In this document: piece after piece, positions 46,663-57,700 of the stretch
Layout: the number at the start of each line of letters is the position of its first letter
How positions within the stretch are numbered: the first letter of the stretch is position 1
Origin: Limnomonas spitsbergensis
Taxonomy: Eukaryota > Chlorophyta > Chlorophyceae > Chlamydomonadales
Length of the DNA: 64,000 nt
Assembly: GCA_037349105.1 (NCBI GenBank)
Contig: JAYJMM010000086.1
Coordinates: 744,001-808,000 of the forward strand
Direction: 5' to 3'
Position numbers and translations under genes: made by a program
The notes under the pieces: model-generated
What the model was told of the DNA's origin: nothing
Databases searched by the model: none
What the model saw: only the letters and a program-made list of their open reading frames with translations

Positions 46663-48166
46663 ATGGCATCTAAGCTAGCTCGGACCATTGCTGGGCAAGT
46701 GTCGACCAAAGAGGGAAAGCATATTGGGAAAGCCCGAGACTTCTATCACGAGGTGCGACAGCGGACGCGCAATCTCGGGAGCTGATAATTGCGGCTTATT
46801 TTCGTGCTCTATTATCTGCTGGACAGGTTTGCCGGTGCCTGCCTTTCATCCACCACATCCACAATGTAGACGAGGTCGTGACCTTGGGCGAGCTGCGAAG
46901 AATCATAAAGGAGAAATTTCTTGACTTCAAGCACGTCAAAGACCCTCGGGTGCGTGCTCTGTTGGGTCCGACTGGGCGGATTTTGATGATGAAGCACTCC
47001 CTGACCTCAATCACATCACATCGCAGGTAGTCGATCTGCTGATTTTCAAGGGAAGGGAAGAGTTGGAGACCTACTTGATGAGGCATAAACAGCGCCACCA
47101 CTTGGTGAGCCTTTGCAGTGTCTGAGCTCCGACTGAAGTATCTGATCATGGTGCTTTCCTAGGTTAAAGACTAACTGAGCAAACGAGTAAAAGCTTGGCC
47201 TTCATGACATGCCAATCTGTTGACCTTGAATTACTGTGCACATGGGCATACCTTCCTCCATGCATCCATGCATGCACATGCATGGAGGACGTGGTCGGTA
47301 TCATTGAGGTGTAGACATTTCAGAGACGGGGGCTTCCTTCTCCTTTTTCCAAGCCTTTGATGTGTCACTTGACTCCCCCCCCAATTTGACTGATCGACTT
47401 TGTTGAGGGCATGGGTAATCGGGAGCTGGGGATTCCCATTACCTTTCCTTTTGGAGGGGGGCCTTTTGTTCCCCTCATGCTCTCTATCCTCTCTTTGCTT
47501 TTGCCTAGTTGAGGGATAGGATCTGGGCTGGCTGGGGAATCTTCAGACTTCCTTTCTTGCTTAGGGTGGTATTTTCCTTTTCTTTTTTCATAGGTTTTTT
47601 TTACACACTCCTCTACCCATTAGTTTATATTCCTCCCGACCAGACAGTCAGGCGCCCACTCGGCCGAGCCATTTGAGCATGGCCCAGAGGTGTTACATGA
47701 TTGGCATATGCATGTACTTTCATGTTGCCATGCAGTCATCCATTTCTGTCGGCTTCGATGTCACTTATCACATATCCCTCTGTTTGTTTGTCCCCAGAAT
47801 TTACACTCTGAATTACTTGCATCCGTGCCACCAGGCCTCTTAGTTTCTTTCATGAAATCTGTAGTGAAGCATTGTACATTGGTATGGCAACAGCGTGCTA
47901 TGAGTAGATGAGGTGATTTGTGAAGCATACCCCCTCTTTCTCTCACACATCCATGCGGCTGTCATTTTCTTCCATAGTTTTGAATCATGGAGTGGTTTGC
48001 ACATCCAGGGCATCTTACCACCTTCCTTGTCCCTGTGCAGATTACCGAGTATGCCGAGCCTTACCAGCAGGGCAAGACAAAGATGAAGATTGAGAGTAGC
48101 CATTCGGCATTCCTGGACTCATTCCTGACCACAGCATACCCTCAAACACCACAGAAGCCATACTGA
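46663..48166 (+). CDS. NDUFA6: mitochondrial complex I subunit NDUFA6 / B14 (LYR family)
   Basis: Body exons are clear: ~46761-46949, 47027-47104 and 48041-48166 (TGA). They read ADAQSRELIIAAYFRALL (LYR-like helix), VDEVVTLGELRRIIKEKF, HVKDPR, VVDLLIFKGREELETYLM and KQRHHL, then ITEYAEPYQQGK to a tail ending TPQKPY. VKDPRVVDLLIFKG and KQRHHLITEY match B14, an accessory subunit at the complex I matrix arm that binds acyl carrier protein. The likely start, ATG 46663 (MASKLARTIAGQVSTK), is in a different frame from the body. No GT-AG intron of credible length reconciles them, so a one-base indel or an unseen tiny intron lies between about 46700 and 46760. The last intron (47105-48040) contains a repeat-family end. 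Divergent from the gene at 46470. Confidence 0.85.
47630..47702 (+). mobile_element. end of dispersed GAGGTGTAA repeat family
   Basis: CCAGACAGTCAGGCGCCCAC, TCGGCCGAGCC and GAGCATGGCCCAGAGGTG then TTACATGATT, preceded by a 150-base C/T-rich tract. It lies inside the last NDUFA6 intron and is the best-preserved copy. Others: about 16887-16955, 20440-20515, 44605-44665, 44930-44975, 53690-53760 and 60705-60778 (+); 48460-48515 and 48680-48745 (-). Confidence 0.65.
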
Positions 48167-48679
48167 GGTTCTGAGGTTCTCGGTCCCTCCGTGCCTATGC
48201 CCAACACTCAGCTTGGACCATGGGAATGTGCATATTCAGCTGGCAGGATGACCCTGATCATGGGTGATGCAAAGAGTGATGAATGGGATGACACATGGGA
48301 TGTCCACTGATTGCAGAGGTTGGCTTGTTTAAGCAGAGCCATACCTCGACAGTACGAAGATAGGAGTAGGTACACCTAAAATCATGTACCTAGACTTTGT
48401 GCATTTGGAGTGGACATAAACAGCACTGTCATGCAGGCAATTCAAGCCACGATTTTACAATGGCATTACGCCTCTAAGACCTGCTCAAAAAAGGCTCGGC
48501 CGCGTGGGCTTTTGAGTAAAAGGGGCAGACAAAGAAGGAAAAGGGGTAAGAAAAGGGAAGGGACAGACAAAAGGCTGGAAAGGAAAGGCAACGGATGTTC
48601 CAGTCTCTGAGAACGTCTATGCCTCAACGATTTCTACCACGAAAGCCAGGGCATCCAACCCAAGCTTGCCCCTTAAGCC

Positions 48680-48745
48680 ACGATTTGTTAGTGACATTAC
48701 ACCTCTGGGCCATGCTCAAATGAAGCTCGGCCACGTTGGCAAAAA
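48680..48745 (-). mobile_element. end of dispersed GAGGTGTAA repeat family, reverse
   Basis: Reads GTGACATTACACCTCTGGGC, CATGCTC and CTCGGCCACGTTGGC, followed by an A run. This is the reverse complement of the family end. A second reversed copy lies 220 bp upstream at 48460. Confidence 0.6.
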
Positions 48746-50138
48746 AAAAAAAAAAGCTATGAAAGTCAAAGGAGAAGGCGTAGGAGGAAAGAAAGGATAG
48801 CAAGTTCACCCACCAAACAAAAAGAACACAAAGGTCGGGCAAACCGTATCCTATGATCCCCTGCCCCTGAAGAGACTAGCTTTCAAAAAGCTCAACTAAA
48901 AGTACAAAAACTAAGCCACGATTTTGGTCCGCCACCACACATCAGCCCAGCTTCTCCACGGGGTCCACAGCCACGGTCCGGAGCAGTACCTGCGATGCTG
49001 CAACGGGCACTCGGATATGCCTTGTGATTCTTAACTGCTATGGCATTCATTGGTCGAAATCAAAAAATACTATGATGCACATCGGGCAATAATTGATTCT
49101 GCCAGTCCCCATGCTGGGTCAGAGATGGCATGTGGCCTATCGCTATTGCAGACTGATGCGCATAAATCTTCGGCGCAGAAACTTAGACTCTCCCGATCAA
49201 CTCGGACGGTGCACCTCAGCACATATCCTGCAGGCCTCAGCTCGATCCACGCCAAGGGTCGATCACTTTTAAAGCAGAGGCAAAACAAATGGCTGATATG
49301 CTTTCCGGGCTAGCTGCTGATGGGAGAGAGGATATTACAGTTTCAAGCAGAGCATTGCGGCTGCTGGACCTGTGATATCGGTACTCAGCATGGCACGAAT
49401 TTGTCTCAACATACCGGTAGTAATAATTTTGCCCGTTACGGGGGGGCAGGGCAAGAAACGTAACTAACCTGGTAATTACCGGTAATTCGAAAACGGGGTT
49501 TTTAGTGATAAATCCACTGAAAAGATAAATGGATACTAACCTCGCAAAATTAAGACCAGTCCTTCCTCCAAATCTCAAGTTATGCTGCCGTTTATTGCTT
49601 AAGTTTAAGACAAAGCCTCCTATATTACAGTAGCATGTGACGTTACGTTTTCACATCTCCCCATGATGTCCACCTATCTATCTAACATTCATTGCTCACA
49701 TTTGCACCTCGTGTGACTGATGAAGGCAGGCGACCCTGGCATTAATCCTATAGCCACGGGCCTCAACGCCTTTGTTTGTGGACCTTCATACCGAGGCTGT
49801 TTCATTCCACATCAATCACATGCAGCTGTTGTGAGGTTGATGATCAGCAATTTTCGAGAAACAATGTTCTCGTTTTTTGTCCTTGACCTCAGCCTTGTAT
49901 CTCCACAAGTACTTTTTCAACTGGAGGGGCGCCATTGTTGGTTGGCATGTGCAGTTTGGCTCTCCGATTAGACGGGGGCAGAGACAGAGACAGCAGCTGC
50001 AGCAGCAGCAGCCGTGGACAGCGGGGGCAGGGACGGGGGGCCGGCTGCTGCCGTCCGCGGCTGATCATAGCGCTGCGCGACAACATAAGGTGCAGGCGTG
50101 GCAGTGAGGAGGATGAGTCATGCTATTAAATATTAGCA

Positions 50139-50635
50139 TACCGTAAAACAGTATAGGTTCTGCGCACCCTGATTCGGAATAATTATATCAAATTCGTCGC
50201 GCAGCAAAAAAACACCATACTCCGCGCACGCGCAGTTTTTTTTTTAATGTTGTTTGCTATATCACGCAGCCGGTCCGAAACAATTAATTAAACACTGCGC
50301 AGCACTTTTAGTGACTGTCGTTTACTCAACTCCGCGTAGCGCTTATAGCCACTACGTGCAGTCAACTCAATCAGAACCCTACTTTGATGCCTGAAAGAAC
50401 AGTACAGGGTCAACAATCAGTGAATGGATGTCGAATCAATCAGTCGCGCGCTAGCGCTCGACATTTTTGACGGTAGTTACGGAAAAACTACTCCGCGCAC
50501 CCCCCAAAATAGTTGTTTTGGTCCATGACTGACCAGCCGCGCAAACTTTTTGCTATTATTTTTTCTATCGCGCATGTACTCCGCGCGCCTCCAAAATAAT
50601 TAATTAAAAGCAGAGTCAAACCCGTTTTCCGGTAT
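50139..50635. mobile_element. inverted-end element (MITE-like), copy 3
   Basis: Starts TACCGTAAAACAGTATAGGT followed by TCTGCGCACC; ends GCAGAGTCAAACCCGTTTTC followed by CGGTAT. The GCAGAGTCAAA end matches GCGGAGTCAAA of copy 1. Interior rich in CCGCGCA and AATTAATTAA. It sits directly beside a SINE-like copy and close to the 3' end of RER1. Confidence 0.6.
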
Positions 50636-50647
50636 TATAAATAGGGC

Positions 50648-50812
50648 ACTTCAGCCACGTTTCAGCTTAATTTGACATATGGCCAGCAGGGCCTGGTGCA
50701 GCAAGCCCAGTTGCTTGGGGAACCGTCCGTCTGCTGGTCAAGATTAGATCCTAACCGGCCCTGCGGTGGCCGCCCGGCAGTCCCCAAAGTTGGTCTGGTG
50801 TGATATGGGAAG
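50648..50812 (+). mobile_element. SINE-like element copy, near full length
   Basis: CACTTCAGCCACGTTTCAGC, ATGGCCAGCAGGGCCTGGTG, CAGCAAGCCCAG, GGTGGCCGCCCGGCAG and AAAGTTGGTCTGGTGTG. It lies a short way 3' of the last RER1 exon I can assign. Confidence 0.7.
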
Positions 50813-50948
50813 CTGCTGATGGCATTTGAGTATATGACAGATGCCAGGTTTTAGGCCTGCATACTTCAGTAGCAGGAGTACTAGGGGTAGTACGGTACCA
50901 TATCAGCATAACATAAAAAGAATTGTCCATGCTTACAGATCTGCTTAC

Positions 50949-52010
50949 CTTCTTTCCAAATGAGAAGGGCACATACTTGTACTTGATCATGTGCATGATT
51001 TGCCGTTTCATCGTCACGAAGAACAGGATAAACCTGAAAGACATGAGGGTTAGGTACTAGACTCAAACTAGGAATAACCCCATTAAGGTTTTAGGTTCTG
51101 GGTTTAAGGGTGTAGGGTTCAGTGCTATATTTAAACTAGGATGAACACGAAAATCAAAGCAGCCACCCATGACAGGATAGAGATAGCACCAGCAATCGCA
51201 AGTTACTTGCGCTGATAATTCGCATGCTGGTATGGAAGAGGCCATGAAGGAACAGTTTGTGTGAGACATTTCAGATACCCAGTGACGTTGAAATTGAGGA
51301 GGGATCAGTGGTCAGGGCTATGCGCAGCTAGTGGAAGGCTTTGGGGCCATTCAACATAATGCAGGGACTAACCAATAAAGTAACAGGATTGGCCAGAAGA
51401 CGGGCACGTCAAACATGCGGAAGAATGTCAAGGCGAATCCTACGACGATGGACTTGATGGATGAGTACCTGCACAGGTAGGTAAAGCAGGACATGTTCAA
51501 ACCCCGAGGACATGATTGAAAGGAATGCCAGCACCCCGGTGCAACTTCAATCATATTTTCAAAAGTCACGCAGTGGTTGTTTCCCAGTTTGATGCATGGA
51601 GGTGGCATGACCTAGACAAAGGTGCATTGGATGGCCCATACCCTTGAGCTGAAGGACTGACCATGATCTTCTCACCAAAATTTGAATTCTGGTAGTCGTC
51701 TCACAAACGGCTTAAACTCCCCTGTCTTTGTGGGCAGCACAGGCCCTTCCGAGTCCGGATCAAATTGTGGTGTAAGAAAGGCTAGCAGCAAATTGAGATT
51801 GTAGATTGCAAGGCCGTAAGAAACAATGTAAAATCCCCGGAGGGACCACACACGGATGACGTAAATGAGGACAGCCACGATTAGTGCTGTCCAACGTGGG
51901 GTGATGTGAGGGCTACATTTATCCAGAATTGTCTGCACTCGTTGGTTGACCTTGCGCATGTAGATTGCTACACCTGAGCTGGCATTCGATTCAGGATCTG
52001 GCGAGTCCAT
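50949..52010 (-). CDS. RER1: RER1, Golgi-to-ER retrieval receptor (C-terminal tail unresolved)
   Basis: Three exons: 52010-51676, 51468-51373 and 51033-50949, with TG|G splits at both introns and phase 0 at the end; 172 residues seen. The start is the first in-frame ATG ([13 protein letters not shown]). Family hallmarks in order: [20 protein letters not shown] (membrane segment), [52 protein letters not shown] (membrane segments) and [20 protein letters not shown] then GKK. RER1 is a four-span Golgi protein that returns ER membrane proteins in COPI vesicles. The last ~20 residues expected after GKK follow a GTAAGC donor. Nearby acceptors give only one to four extra residues, and repeats begin just beyond. 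Divergent from the Ycf49-like gene. Confidence 0.92.
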
Positions 52011-52239
52011 TTTAGCAGAGAGGGACCGAACAGATATTGGAGGCGGGCTTTCGGGAAAAAGTTTCACATGCTCGCGCTAGTTCGACGAACGATGCTTCTG
52101 TCTTCTGCGGCTTATCATTGAAAGCCGTATTCCTCGGGTGTGACCTGTCGCTGCCGAAGTGTAGCCAATCAGCCAGGACAGCCCCGCGATTAGCCATACG
52201 ATCTAACACCAGCAATCGCTTGTTTTTTTAGCAGTCTTC
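52011..52239. promoter_or_regulatory. divergent intergenic region (RER1 / Ycf49-like)
   Basis: 229 bp between the two ATGs. No TATA box. TTTTTTTAGCAG lies just before the plus-strand start. A shared bidirectional promoter is the simplest reading. Confidence 0.55.
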
Positions 52240-54082
52240 ATGATGTTAAGAATGCGGCAACCACTTCAGACTTGCCAATCAAGGATGCTTTCATCCACGC
52301 GAGGTCAGAGGCTGTCAGTGCAGTGGCCGACTGCAAAATCGCGACATGTCAACTGCAATGGACTTAAGCCAGCTATGGACGATATGCCCTCATGCAGCGA
52401 CAGGAATAACACTGACTGTCCAAATGGTCCGCTGCAGCTGCTGCCAACTGGGGCTCTGGCATTGGCAATGATTGCCAGCCTGTCATGCCCTGCTGCCAGC
52501 CTTGCATTTGAGATACAGGCAGAACCAGCGAATGCCCTATCCCTACCCACATGGGCAATACATGTGTCTAGTGTGCTGGAGTGGGTCACAGCCATGGTGA
52601 GTACCCATCATGCCAGACCTGTTTGTCTAGATTAAATAAACTGCGGATCTTGCCAAGATGCACAGTTACATTTACATATCACTGGTTACAAGATATTAAG
52701 CATCATTGAAAACTTCACCATTGCGTCCACAAGAACCCTCCTGTGACGCAAATCATGGAAATGATCTTACCAGCATATGCAAGATTACAGGCAATTGCAA
52801 GGTCTATCATGGGGATGCCCAAGCCAAACTTGGACTGGCCAAATGAACGCTGCTTCTGAACACCTGCAGGGTCTGTTTTGGAAGTACGCTGAGGTGACCG
52901 GCAATGAGCGATGGAAGGGCATGACATGGGGCATGCTGCCGAGCCTGGGTTCAGCCATGTGCGCATGTACATGGCACTTCTTCTACAACGCCCCCAGCCT
53001 GGAGATCCTCGTTGCAGTGCAGGTGGGTTGCATATGTCGTGTGTGGTCCATGTTTCTTTTTCAGCTACGAGGCCACATTGGGCGGGCCGCCCCTCAGCCT
53101 CCAGAAGCCCAATAGGGACAGAAGCTCAACTGGCCTACGGCTGGTGGCCCGAAGTAGCATGGCAGCTTTGTACGAGGCCTTCCTCCAATCGCCATTAGGT
53201 AGCTGCGCTTAAGCAGAATGGTGGCTGATCCAGAGGGGGGGAATTGAGTGTTGGGGGACGTAGTGCAGCCATGCAGCGCCTTGGAAGAAAAGCCATGAGA
53301 CAGGACAAAGCCCATACCCCCCTCCACCCTGCACTTTGAGCAAGCGGTGCCCAACTTGGAACCAATGGTCAATTGGACCATGCCACCATTCCGCATCAGT
53401 GTGGCTGTGAGGGCTTGCTAGTTATTATAATGTGTTTCAGGTTTTTTAACATTTTTTGCATCAACGGCATCATTGCTGCTCTACCTTCTGGGTAGCAACT
53501 AAAAAGCTGAGGAGCATGACAAGCCCTGAGGAGCATGTCAAGCTGTGGAGGGTGGGGTCCCCCTGGTGTGGTCAAGCCCTCACCCGAGGTTACGTAACAT
53601 TTTGCCTTCATTTCTTACTGGTCATGCGCGCATGTTATTTATATAAACCTATTATTGTCCCTTTTTTTCCTTCTCGTCTTCCTCTTTGTTTCCAACCAGA
53701 CAGTTATATGCCCAAGCGGCCAAGTCTTTGTTTTTACCAGGGTCCAGGGGTGTGACGCCATGAATTTATCTACAATCAGGCAGCTGGCGACTGGTTGACG
53801 TGTTTGGCATGCCAAGCTTGCTGAATCTGACGTTTGTTGCATGGCTTACTACTGACAGCTAATTCAAACTTGCTAATGATGAGTGTGGCTAGTTCTTACT
53901 ATGGGCCTCTCTCCTTATCCGGCCATACAAGAACAGGGATAGGCACAATCACTGGATGTGCTCTGATCATCTTGTTTCTTCCACTTCCGCAGGCATTTCT
54001 GACAGTGGTAGGCAACACCACCTGTTGGATAGCTGCGTATCGAGTATATGAAGGAGCACAGGAGGAAAATAAATCTGCCTGA
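52240..54082 (+). CDS. Ycf49-like DUF2499 protein, plastid-targeted
   Basis: Three exons in phase 0: 52240-52596, 52870-53022 and 53993-54082, giving 199 residues. The first ~90 residues are Ser/Arg/Gln-rich and end in a hydrophobic stretch (LALAMIASLSCPAASLAFEI), consistent with a chloroplast transit peptide and perhaps a thylakoid-type signal. The DUF2499 core follows: LSLPTWAIHVSSVLEWVTAM, then KYAEVTGNERWKGMTWGMLP, CACTWHFFYNAPSLEILVAV and AFLTVVGNTTCWIAAYRVYE. This family corresponds to cyanobacterial/plastid Ycf49, a small membrane protein of unclear function. A second ATG immediately follows the first. Intron 53023-53992 contains an end of the GAGGTGTAA family near 53690-53760. Confidence 0.9.
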
Positions 54083-54409
54083 GCATGTCTTGGTGCACTC
54101 CCGTACTAATTATTTATTATCGGACCAGATTACATTGGGTTTGAACTACCGTAGTGCGCAACAACCATACTGCACAGTGTTATGCTCGCATTGTTCGTTT
54201 AGATTTTCGTCATGCAATAGCCATCTTGTTGCTGCAATATTCGAAGGTGTGCTTCATGAGTCATTTAGTGCCATCTACCCACTGTTTCTATGTTGTAAAG
54301 AGAGAATATGTTTCGATGTGACAGACGAAGTAACTCAACTCAGGCATAATTGTCTAAGCCATTAGCTGATGTAACACCATACCAGATGATTCATACCGCA
54401 GCTGCATAA

Positions 54410-54780
54410 CTCCTCAGCCATGGTTCCTGACCTAGCTCCTAGCTCCTTAGCTGGATAAAGCAGCGATAACCTCAGCAATTGCGATGAGAGACGTGATGCC
54501 CTGGATCACTATATGACTTATCTGCTGGATGCTGCAGCAGCACTCTCTTGAATGAAGATGAGAGACGTGGCGCTCTGCAGCAGCTGTAAGGCCCCTCAGC
54601 CAAAGCTCCTAATTGGAATTTATTGGATGGATGCTGCCACAACACTCTCCATACCAGTAACGGAGATGAGAGACCGAAAAGCAGCTGTAAGGACGCCCAG
54701 CCAAGGCTCCTAGCTCGTAACTTATTGGCCGGATGTCGCCGCAACACCCTCAATGATGGAGATGAGAGACGTGATGCTCA
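54410..54780 (+). repeat. tandem copies of the IPMK terminal exon end
   Basis: GATGAGAGACGTGATGC occurs at about 54483 and 54763, with variants GATGAGAGACGTGG near 54558 and GATGAGAGACCG near 54664. Each is associated with GGATGCTGC.RCAACACTC and CAGCCAAGGCTCCTA stretches. On the minus strand these are copies of the last ~60 coding bases, stop and start of the 3' UTR of the IPMK gene. Confidence 0.75.
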
Positions 54781-57700
54781 GGAGCAGGTTGTCATCTCGG
54801 GCGCCCCCCACGGTGCGGAAGGTGTGCGCAAAGTCGACAAGTGCCACTCGCACCTTGGCCTCTTCGATGCCCTTGGCCGCCCCATCGTACCTACATGCAG
54901 GGCAGGCGGCATGCACTCAAGGATATAAAACATACGAAACAATCGATTGGATGCACTGCTCATGTCAAGGCGCTCAACATGGCACAGCAACAAGGCAATC
55001 GCTGCAGCTCCGTGTGCGCCAGTTTCCTTTCACAGGGCTGCGGCTGCATGTCAGCCACATCGCGGTCTACAGCCAGCGGGGCCTGGTGCAGTAAGCCCTG
55101 ATGTTTGGGCCACCGGCAATAGGCCGGTCAAGGTTTGGTCCAAAGGTGGCCGCACAGCAACGTGTCAAAAGTGGTCTGGTGCTCAGTGCTCACTAAAATA
55201 AACATTGTTGTGCGCCACATATCCCACATGAAGAGCGTGTAGGACTGAAACAGTGAAGGTGTTTGGGGTTGAGGGTTTAGGGTTTAGGTGCAGCTGCAGC
55301 AACCCCGTATGGCCGTGTACCATGCCTCTCACAAAAATAGCACCGAAGACTGAAAGGGCTAGGTGTTCGGGTTTCAGGGTGAGGCTGCTGCTCCCCTGCA
55401 TGTCACATCTCTCACGTGGAAGAATTCCAAGGAGTGGATTGTTTGAGGTTTAAGGTTTATGCCTCATACCCTCTACGCGCCACATCTCGCACATTGAATG
55501 GATTGAGGACTGGAAGATCTGGAATCGGTCTGCACGTGCGCCCCTGGCAGCAGGCATCCCTGCCTGCACTGGAATAAACATAGGTGCATGCTACATCTCA
55601 CTCTTGAGGAGCGCTGGGGACTGGAAGAACTGGAGCGAGGTCTGCCTCTGCGCCCAGGCCCTAGCGACAAGGCTTGCTGCTAGCACTAAATAAAACCCGT
55701 GCTCGCCAAGACAGACTCTTACAAGAAGAGCAGTGATGACTGGAAGAACTGAAACGAAGTCTGCCTCTGCGTCCAGGCCCTAGCAGCAGAGCTTGCCCTG
55801 CAATAAAATACCCCCCCCGATCAAACCTGTGCGCGCCAAGACTCTTACATGAAGAGCACTGATGACTGGAAGAACTGGAACGAGGTCTGCCTCTGCGCCC
55901 ATGCCTCCAGCTGCCTCAGCTGCACCAGCGCGCCGAGCTCAGGATGGCAGAAAAGGTCCTTCACAGAGAGGGTCCCTGCAAGCATGAGCGAGAATCACAT
56001 CAAATTCTCGCCTTCTACCATGTTGACGCAAGCGGGCACAATTTGGAGCACCGCTATGCTCGCATGGGCACATGGGCACAGCATGGGCACATGGGCACCG
56101 GATGGGCACAACAAATGCTTGGGTTGTTGGCCAACAGCAAGATGTCCAGGCTGGGGGCCGGGCCGGCAATTATTATCATTATATTTTCTAGCCAGTCACT
56201 GAAGTGGGGGCCTTGGCGCGGGTATTCCCACTCTTGTGTCAGGATAACTGATTCGTGCAGGGAGACCAGCAAAACCAGGGGAGCAAAACTGTACAACAGG
56301 CAGCTTTTTCCCATGAAATAAGAATCTCGACCCAAGCCACAGGCCAGCTGGTTCTCAGCTGCAAATGGGTAGCTGGTGGCTCAAAGCCTCAGGATGCTTA
56401 TTTTGGACATGCACGAACCTATGTCTATTTTCATGTCTCTGCTGCAATTCAGTTATATCCTGGCCTCCATCCAGGGGTCCCAGGAGCGGCCAGCAATGCT
56501 GACATGCTGGTTCTGTGCCGTAAGGTCGGTCAGGTTTAGCCCCAATCTTTCCGCCTTCAGCAGCAGGAGGGAGGGCTTATAGTAAATAAATAGATTGCAC
56601 CTTTCTGGCTGCCAGCAAGCAGGCTGGTGAGTGGTGAGTCATGATTTATGTGTGACATGTGAGTGGCTGGTGGCGAACTGCTGACGCACCATTGCTGGCT
56701 GCCAGCGTGAAGACAGTGCCTATGGTGTCCTTCGTGAGGTCCTTACACCACTCCCTTTCAGCCTTGAATGCTATGACCTCATTGTTTCGAAACACCTGCA
56801 TGCCCGAGATCCGGAACCCGGCAGAGCTCTGCGAGGTTTGAGCATCCTTGATCCTGCGCATGGGGTATGCATAGGACACGCATGGGGTGCATGGACAGAC
56901 TCCATCGCTTAGCACTGCATGGCTATGCTACAATTGTTTTAGCGGCATGTATCTGCTTGAGCCACTTAAGTTGTCGAGGGATGGCATGGATCCATCCAGA
57001 ATCAATGAAACCAGCGCCTTCAGAGATTGGCTGCAAAGGTAGCATCATGCTCTGCAAACGGACGAGACCCGAGAGGTAGAGACTAACCCAAAGGGCAGGT
57101 GACAACCAATGCTTATCTTCCATGCCTCGGCTACATTTCAGCTACATTTCAGCTACCTCATGGCCATCTGCAGGAGGCTACCCCATGCACAGCCAGCCAT
57201 GCTTGGGCCACTAGTCGTTGGCCTGTCTAGTTTCAGATCCAATGGGGCCTGGGCGGCTGCGAGGGTCTCAGCCCGCCAAAGCTGGACTGGTAGACAGAAA
57301 AGGAAGCCTGGTGACACCAAATGCAACTTTCAAGGTAGGCCCTAGTGGCTTGGCTGGGAGGGCATCAGCACAGCTGTTACAACGGCTGCGATTCCCATGG
57401 CGTTCCTCACTTGTTCTTGTTCCGGTAGGCTTCGTCGGCCCAATCGTAGGCCGTAGTAAATCCCATCTGTAGGATCAGGAAATAAGATCAGAAAAGAGGC
57501 TTGCAAGGGTGATGGCCAATCAGAGGGGTGAATCATTTCAGGAAAGAGGGTTTCAAAGGGGGACGTCACATCAGGAAAGAGGGTCTTAAAGGGAGAGAGT
57601 CCAATGAGGGACGTCACTAAAAGATACAGGTGTTTTAAGTGGGAGACTGAAATGAGAGCATGGATGGATGCAGGCTCCAGCTGAAGAGGGCCAGCCCATT

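Larger units (their letters stand above)
48167..50948. other. intergenic region with repeats and possible exons
   Basis: Two reversed ends of the GAGGTGTAA family lie at 48460-48515 and 48680-48745. A minus-strand stretch at about 49027-48947 reads HIRVPVAASQVLLRTVAVDP to a TGA and could be a terminal exon. A plus-strand stretch at about 49912-50090 after a CACAAG acceptor reads YFFNWRGAIVGWHVQFGSPI, slightly recalling YccV-type domains. Neither could be extended into a gene. Confidence 0.35.

Noticed and set aside
49912..50090. Possible YccV-like exon (WRGAIVGWH)
   Set aside because: Similarity covers about ten residues, followed by Gln-rich sequence; no neighbouring exons.
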